Source: Pestalotiopsis fici W106-1 (lineage: Eukaryota > Ascomycota > Sordariomycetes > Amphisphaeriales > Sporocadaceae). Taken from it: 64,000 nt of DNA. Shown here piece after piece: positions 59,029-64,000 of the stretch (position 1 is the first letter of the stretch; the number at the start of each line of letters is the position of its first letter). The stretch covers positions 2,666,001 through 2,730,000 of the forward strand of contig NW_006917094.1 in assembly GCF_000516985.1 (NCBI RefSeq), given 5' to 3'. The notes beneath the pieces are model-generated. The model ran no database searches. It worked only from the letters and a program-made list of their open reading frames with translations, and was not told the DNA's origin. Position numbers and translations under genes: made by a program.

Positions 59029-59596
59029 AGTTCAGAAAGTTTCAGTAACTCAATCATGAGACTTCTGGTTTTCTTGTTCTCGGGCGCGATCAATCTCGAC
59101 AGAAACGGTGATAGTGGACATGTGTAAACCAACGTGACGGGAAAAACAAGTGCATTGACTAAGTATCCTCCCAAGATCCACAGGCATAAGTATCATGCTT
59201 TGACTATATCCTGAGTGCCCCGGTGACAGACTCAGGTAGGTATAGGGGTAGCCTACCCCGTCTCTTCTCTTATACACGTCAACGTCTAAAATGTTGCCAA
59301 CAAGATATGCAACTGCAAAAACGGAACGCTTCAATCTGACAATTGATGCTTAGCAGCACTCAATCTGCTATGTCATTACTCGCGATTCCAAGATCAAAGC
59401 TACAAGGGCTCTCTGACGCCGTAACCCGTGGTTTGCACCCGTACTGTGGTTTTGTGCGATTCGTTTCACCCTTGACATTTCCAGCTTATGTAGACATGGC
59501 TAATAGACAATATGATTCTTGCTTGTTTTCTTTTGCGCAATGCTCCGTATCCTTTTTTGGTTTTGTTCCGGCTTTTATACTACTTTGTCGCATAGC
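59029..59596. other. Convergent 3' flanks of URI/Bud27 and nudC
   Basis: No gene is supported; this is 568 bp between two convergent stop codons. Confidence 0.6.
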
Positions 59597-60371
59597 TTAC
59601 GTGATCTTGGCGTTGCTAAAGTCCATTTCTGGATGCTGATCTTGGAACTTTTTGAGTATGTCAAACTTCTTCTGCTCATCGCTGGTCGGCAGGCCTGCCT
59701 CCTTCTGGCGCTGGTCGTACATCATCTTCTCGACCATGCCGCGGGTCTCGCCGACCAAATCCCCCAGCTTGCTGTTCTCGGGTACGATCTTGGTCACGTC
59801 AATCTTGGGCGCGGACGTGACAACGTGCGCCCACCACTCCTGCTTGTTGGTCTTGTCGAGGTGAATTTCGATGTTCTTGGTACCGTCGGGCGCCGAGGTC
59901 AAAGTCCAAGTGCTATCGTCGACCAGTACGGGATGGGCGAGGTCACCCTGTTGTTCGCAATCTCTAGTATTAGCCTGAGTTCGAATCCCAAGAGACTCTG
60001 GGGCTTCATCGGGGGTATAAATTGTTGTATTGCACATACGCTGATGATTGGTTCCTGGCCCTTGATGCCTGCCACCAGCTTTGTCTTTTTGATGTCCACC
60101 ACCAAGTCTCTGCCCTTGAGGTTACCCGGCACATTGATTAGGACAGAGAGCTCGCTGATTGTCTGAGTCCATTTGTAGGGCAGAGCGGCCTGCTCCTTGG
60201 CTTCCTGGGCGCGCGCAGCCGCCTCTTGCTCAGGCGTGGGATCTTGAAAGGTAGATATGTTAGTTGGTGGTTGATTAGACGCGACATGATCGGACTGAAA
60301 GATCCAGAGCAGCTGGTGTGGCCTCTTTGATTCAGATTAACCTAGAATTATCTCGGCGACTTACCAGACAT
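59597..60371 (-). CDS. nudC: Nuclear distribution protein NudC (CS-domain co-chaperone)
   Basis: Exons 60371-60365 (7 nt, ATG plus four bases), 60242-60040 and 59947-59597 give 186 aa; introns 122 and 92 nt with donors GTAAGT and GTATGT. The CS/p23-like domain covers about residues 20-112 ([70 protein letters not shown]). The family-specific tail follows: [34 protein letters not shown] and [12 protein letters not shown]. In Aspergillus NudC is needed for dynein-dependent nuclear migration and wall formation and works with Hsp90. The tiny first exon is forced by phase: it gives [12 protein letters not shown], the expected N-terminus. Divergent from the TFIIH gene. Confidence 0.94.
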
Positions 60372-61043
60372 ATTGGCCGTCACTGTATGTACTTTTGCTG
60401 TGTTGTGTTGAGAGCCTGAGTGATGCTCACGAGCGGGTGAAAGTACATGAGCTTTTGGAACTCTCCAGAATGCTGAGAAATCGCGGGGCAGTTACCCTGG
60501 TTCAGGACCAATGTCCAGGGTAGGTACCTCCCTTGGAGGGGCATCCCCTGGGGAGTTTCCTTATCTAAGGCTGATCTAGGGGCTCGTAATCGCTGAGTCG
60601 TACCATGTACAGCTGAAGCTCTCCCATCTTAAGATTTATCACTGCAGCCGTCTGCTTGAGTACTACATTTTGTGATCCTCCTCGGGGAGGTTTTGAGTCC
60701 AGCATTCTTAAACAAACAAATTGAGCAGCGATCTTGGCTTCGGATTTTTGCGCAGATTCCTTGATTAGACGCGACTCTTGCTTGACTAGACCAGCGATCG
60801 GTTACAAGACGTTCAATCAAGGGTTGTTCTGGGACCTTCTGAGTAGTTGTCCTGCCTCACCCAAGATCAAATTCACGTCGCTTTGCAACGCCACCACCAG
60901 ACAGTACACTCTTGTGGACGCGTACAGCCAATACGAGCGCAAACAAGAGCTGAAACTTGCCACAGGCGCCGACGCGTCTCTCAACTGCTCAACTGCCTTG
61001 ATCCTCCAAGAACACGAGTAGCCAAGCTCGAAGAACCGCAATC
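60372..61043. promoter_or_regulatory. Bidirectional promoter between nudC and TFB3
   Basis: 672 bp separate the two divergent start codons. An imperfect heat-shock-element-like triplet (GAACTCTCCAGAA) lies at about 60459-60471 on the nudC side. No TATA box is seen on either strand. Co-regulation is inference. Confidence 0.4.
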
Positions 61044-62177
61044 ATGTCACGAAAAGGCCCTGGCGCCACAACCATTACGCGCCCTCTCAATGCTGCCAAT
61101 GTCGTCCCCGAGGACATTTGTCCTGTGTGCAAGCGCAATCGCTACCTCAACACGACCATGACCTTCAAGATCAATCCAGAGTGCTACCACCCAATGTGCT
61201 CGCAATGTGTCGAAACCATCTTCAAGTCTGGCCCGGCGCAATGCCCCTATGCTAGTTGTAACAAGACTCTCCGCCTCAAGGGTTTTCGCGAGGCCATGTT
61301 TGCCGATCTCAGTATTCAGCGCGAGGTCGATATACGGAAGCGAGTGGCTGCCGTGTTCAATAATACCCAGGACGACTTTGAGACGCTTCGGGACTACAAT
61401 AATTACCTCCAAGATGTAGAGGACCTGACGTTTTCTCTCGTCTACGGCGAAGACTCTGAAAGAATGGAGGCCGAGGCAAAGCTGGTCGACTACGAACAAC
61501 AACACAAGGCGGAAATAGAGAGGAACAAGAAGAAGGGCAGCGAGGCCGAGGCACTGCGACTCAAGAGACAGAAAGAGGCAGATGCTGCGGCTGCAGCACG
61601 GCGAGCGGAGCTCTTGCAACAAGAGGAGGAGGCAAAGGCCGAGGAGGCCAAACTGAACCAGGAGGTAATGGAGGCCCTCGCGCGAGGAGAATCTGGCAGC
61701 GCCGCTGAAATCCAAGCAAGAATTCTGGCAACGAAGAAGGCCAAGCTCGCCAAGATGAATGGCGACCACTTTGGCGCGAGTCTGGAAGGATCGAGAGGAA
61801 TCTCTATCCGTGGCTTGCGGCAGAAGAGGACTGGACCCTCTGCGGATGAAGAAGACAGGAATAAGCCGTACAGCCCCTACGCCGGCATCCACTTGGAACC
61901 CAGCCGGTATGCTCTGCAGAGCGAATACGAAAACCCGCACTTGGCCAAAGCAAAGACAGACAAGGGGCACCAAGTTGGTGGATACAGCCTACACGAATAT
62001 ACTGCGCGTGCCATGTTTGAAGCCTTTGCGGGACTCGGCGTCATTGTCAGCGACGAAAAGGCGGCCGAGCAGAGGACCATAGGCACTTCAGGAGCTCGAG
62101 ATGCTGCTGCTAGAAACAAGACGAGCGGGCAGCTCACAACTGGGTCACGAAAAGTCATCGACGATGTTTTTGTATAG
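61044..62177 (+). CDS. TFB3: TFIIH/CDK-activating kinase assembly factor MAT1 (Tfb3)
   Basis: Single exon, 377 aa. The N-terminal RING finger has ligands at Cys26, Cys29, Cys47, His49, Cys52, Cys55, Cys67 and Cys72 (CPVC...CYHPMCSQC...CPYASC), the MAT1 pattern. A helical region (FNNTQDDFETLRDYNNYLQD, VEDLTF) follows, then a long Ala/Glu/Lys coiled coil (about 150-225). A C-terminal segment (YSLHEYTARAMFEAFAGLGV, then KVIDDVF) matches the part that activates the cyclin-dependent kinase Cdk7/Kin28. It anchors the CAK trimer to core TFIIH in transcription initiation and nucleotide-excision repair. Length is usual for filamentous ascomycetes. Confidence 0.95.
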   Translation: MSRKGPGATTITRPLNAANVVPEDICPVCKRNRYLNTTMTFKINPECYHPMCSQCVETIFKSGPAQCPYASCNKTLRLKGFREAMFADLSIQREVDIRKRVAAVFNNTQDDFETLRDYNNYLQDVEDLTFSLVYGEDSERMEAEAKLVDYEQQHKAEIERNKKKGSEAEALRLKRQKEADAAAAARRAELLQQEEEAKAEEAKLNQEVMEALARGESGSAAEIQARILATKKAKLAKMNGDHFGASLEGSRGISIRGLRQKRTGPSADEEDRNKPYSPYAGIHLEPSRYALQSEYENPHLAKAKTDKGHQVGGYSLHEYTARAMFEAFAGLGVIVSDEKAAEQRTIGTSGARDAAARNKTSGQLTTGSRKVIDDVFV

Positions 62178-62558
62178 ATGAACAGGGATTGTTTAGGTTG
62201 ACAGTGCATAGCGACGGGCGTTCGGGATAAAATAGATTGCCAATAGAATAATACCTTCTTGATGACAAAACTATGAGACTGGTTTTCTGAGTGTCATGCA
62301 AACATGCTTATTCTTCCATGGGCGATTCTCCGTAATGCTACAGCGCAGTACGAAACATCCTCAAGTGATATAAAACAATGTTCCTTACACACCGCTAGAC
62401 TCATCGATCAATTACAAAAGCAGCTTCACTATGAGGAGAAAACCACGCCGCTATGGAAGTAGCCTATCGCTATACTTGACATGATCTGATTCGGGTCATT
62501 TAAACAACACATGTTATTCTGCTGGGGGGTATTGAGACTAGAGAAACCGTCGCACACC
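62178..62558. other. Convergent 3' flanks of TFB3 and the conserved fungal gene
   Basis: 381 bp between convergent stop codons; no gene or repeat seen. Confidence 0.6.
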
Positions 62559-63786
62559 TCAATTTATCACACGGGGTATTTCTGCTTGGCGTTTGGCATT
62601 CACTGATTCGTTCTCCATGATGGACCATTTCTGATTCGCCCCAGTACATTCTGGCAAATCCCGCGCCGAAACTTCGCGCAACTGACCGTCGGCAGCAGGA
62701 GCAAAGTGCCGTGCCCTATCAAGAGTTTCCGTGTTAGCAGATCAACTGTTTTCTTGTATCACCTTGTGGTTGGGTGGTGTATTGCGAACATGTCTTGTGT
62801 AAGTTCCAATGGGAATTAACTTACGGTAACACCTCGAGATCATAAACTGGTTGCACATAATGGTAATGGTCATATGTGTGTATATCGCGATAGATTTGCT
62901 CCTCCCTGATCTCGTGGACATGAGGAAAAACGGTCTCATGCGTGACAGCTGCAAAGCAAGTGTGAGAAGAATGATTAGAACGAGCAAGATTTCTTGTCAG
63001 TTCTGTATAGGTTCACCTACGCGGATTTTCAGTGATGTTTTCATCCACACGATCAATGCTCGTGGGATCGAAATTGAATGTTTGGCTGAGCGCGGAATGT
63101 CTTTCGGTGCCCGGGGAGACTTGATACGCATTGGTTCGTGGAACCCCGAGATGTGTTGATAGATAGGGCTCTTCCTGTCGGTTCTCTCGATTGATGTTCA
63201 GTGGCTTGACGACGTCCGGCCGAGTGCCCATGTTTCCCCGGATAAGCTCCTCGCTGTCCCGTAAAGAGCTGTACTCTGAACTCGCCTCGTGATCATCCTG
63301 GAACCGAACCTGAGGCACACGCGTAGTAGTTGCGGGCTCACGCTGCTGAGGCTCTGGCTCTGGCTCTGGATCAGGCTCATGCACGGCGATGACGGCGGTC
63401 CTCAAGTCATTTGACGCGAAACTGGCAATCCGGACATCATTGAGGTTCGGTGCCAACTCGCTAGTCCGGACGGTTCCCAGGTCGTAGGGCTCCGGATACT
63501 CGATGCGGACATCGTTTAGATTCGGCGCTGGTTCGTTGATAATGATTCTACTGCCGCCGCCGCCGCCGCCGCCGCCTTCACCTCCAGCAGCAGCAGCAAT
63601 AGCAGTTGTTTGCACCTCGTCCGGCGCCACATCCGCGATATGATCGTCGGTGGCACGATCAGGTACCATGGGGCCGCTGTTCCCCCAGTCGCCAAACTCG
63701 GACTTCTTCCTCATCCTCCTCCGCAACATCATCCTCTTGAATCTACCCCTGATCCTATCCACGATGTCTCTCGCCTTTTGCGACAT
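62559..63786 (-). CDS. Conserved fungal protein of unknown function with internal 25-residue repeat
   Basis: Exons 63786-63021, 62948-62825 and 62715-62559 give 348 aa; introns are 72 nt (GTAGGT donor) and 109 nt (GTAAGT donor). The N-terminus is very basic (RGRFKRMMLRRRMRKK, about residues 14-29). A run of eight Gly encoded by (GCC)8 follows, then two copies of a 25-residue unit beginning APNLNDVRI, a Glu-Pro stretch and a polar linker. The C-terminal part holds the conserved block VTHETVFPHVHEIREEQIYR with DIHTYDHYHYVQPVYDLEVLPARHF, rich in His and Tyr. I recall this block from many ascomycete hypothetical proteins, but no function is known to me. There is no signal peptide or membrane segment. 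The three-exon model is supported because both junctions fall inside the conserved block. Confidence 0.82.
63553..63576. repeat. (GCC)8 trinucleotide run inside coding sequence
   Basis: Eight GCC units on the plus strand encode eight glycines of the minus-strand conserved fungal protein. Length may vary between strains. Confidence 0.9.
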
Positions 63787-64000
63787 GGAGGGCAGATGTG
63801 ATGGCCGATTGGGGCCCCGGGAAAGTTGACTGAGATTGCTCGGCTTACTCGCAACGCCTGCCCTCGGCGCCGGCGGGTGCTATGTCACGAACTGGTTACA
63901 AGCGGTCTATCTCCGCTACAGGATATGTGAAGCCACGTATTGGGTCGGACATCCATCGGCATAAAGAGTATGATTGGCCAATTACAAGTATCTGAAAGCA
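63787..64000 (-). promoter_or_regulatory. Promoter region of the conserved fungal gene (partial)
   Basis: The 214 bases to the window edge include a CCAAT-type sequence (ATTGGCCAAT at about 63972-63981) on both strands. Too short to define more. Confidence 0.35.

Noticed and set aside
59970..59985. GTTCGAATCCC, resembling a tRNA B box, inside a nudC intron
   Set aside because: No A box or cloverleaf could be formed around it; the intron is needed for the nudC frame.

Overview
The window is nuclear DNA of a filamentous ascomycete, most likely a sordariomycete of the Hypocreales type. The evidence is short GT-AG introns (about 50-150 nt) with CTAAC/CTGAC-like branch sites, pyrimidine-rich leaders before start codons, C-ending codon preference, and a protein set typical of these fungi (WSC wall protein, pectin lyase, DUF3112-type 7TM protein, fungal adenylate-forming reductase, PucA/CLN-type G1 cyclin). 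The lineage call is inference. No tRNA, rRNA, complete transposon or CRISPR array was found. One 100-N assembly gap lies at 51754-51853.

Layout. 1-3.2 kb shows no gene. 3.2-6.2 kb holds a G1 cyclin behind a long pyrimidine-rich leader that contains a candidate short upstream ORF. 9.3-11.8 kb has two minus-strand genes, a conserved protein of unknown function and the RING subunit APC11 (four exons). 12.6-15.7 kb has a mercaptopyruvate sulfurtransferase and ribosomal protein uS5 (RPS2). 16.5-24.2 kb is a cell-surface/secretome block: a 1460-aa WSC-domain protein and a secreted pectin lyase. 25.4-28.3 kb has a two-RRM protein and a small serine-rich protein. 31.3-37.5 kb has an ER FKBP prolyl isomerase, a Trk potassium transporter and, convergent with it, a Y-family DNA polymerase kappa. 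39.5-40.8 kb is a secreted Ser/Thr-rich wall protein. 42.9-56 kb is accessory in character: an A-T-R adenylate-forming reductase, an Asp-box (sialidase-fold) protein, a cytochrome P450, a 7TM DUF3112-type protein and a short-chain dehydrogenase. 57.1-63.8 kb returns to housekeeping: URI/Bud27, NudC and the TFIIH/CAK subunit Tfb3/MAT1 (the last two divergent), then a conserved fungal protein with an internal 25-residue repeat.

How the genes relate. Several core genes touch cell-cycle control (G1 cyclin, APC11, CAK assembly factor, NudC), but they are scattered and this is probably coincidence. The 42.9-56 kb stretch could be a small specialised-metabolism locus, since the A-T-R enzyme would release an aldehyde or alcohol that a P450 and an SDR could modify. 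No transporter or transcription factor was seen with it, so cluster status is a hypothesis.

Exon structures were worked out by hand from splice signals, reading phase and family motifs. They include one GC-AG intron (43519-43569), one stop-free intron of 3n length (18383-18451), a 7-nt first coding exon (nudC) and a 25-nt exon (reductase). No transcript data were available, so each model remains a prediction.
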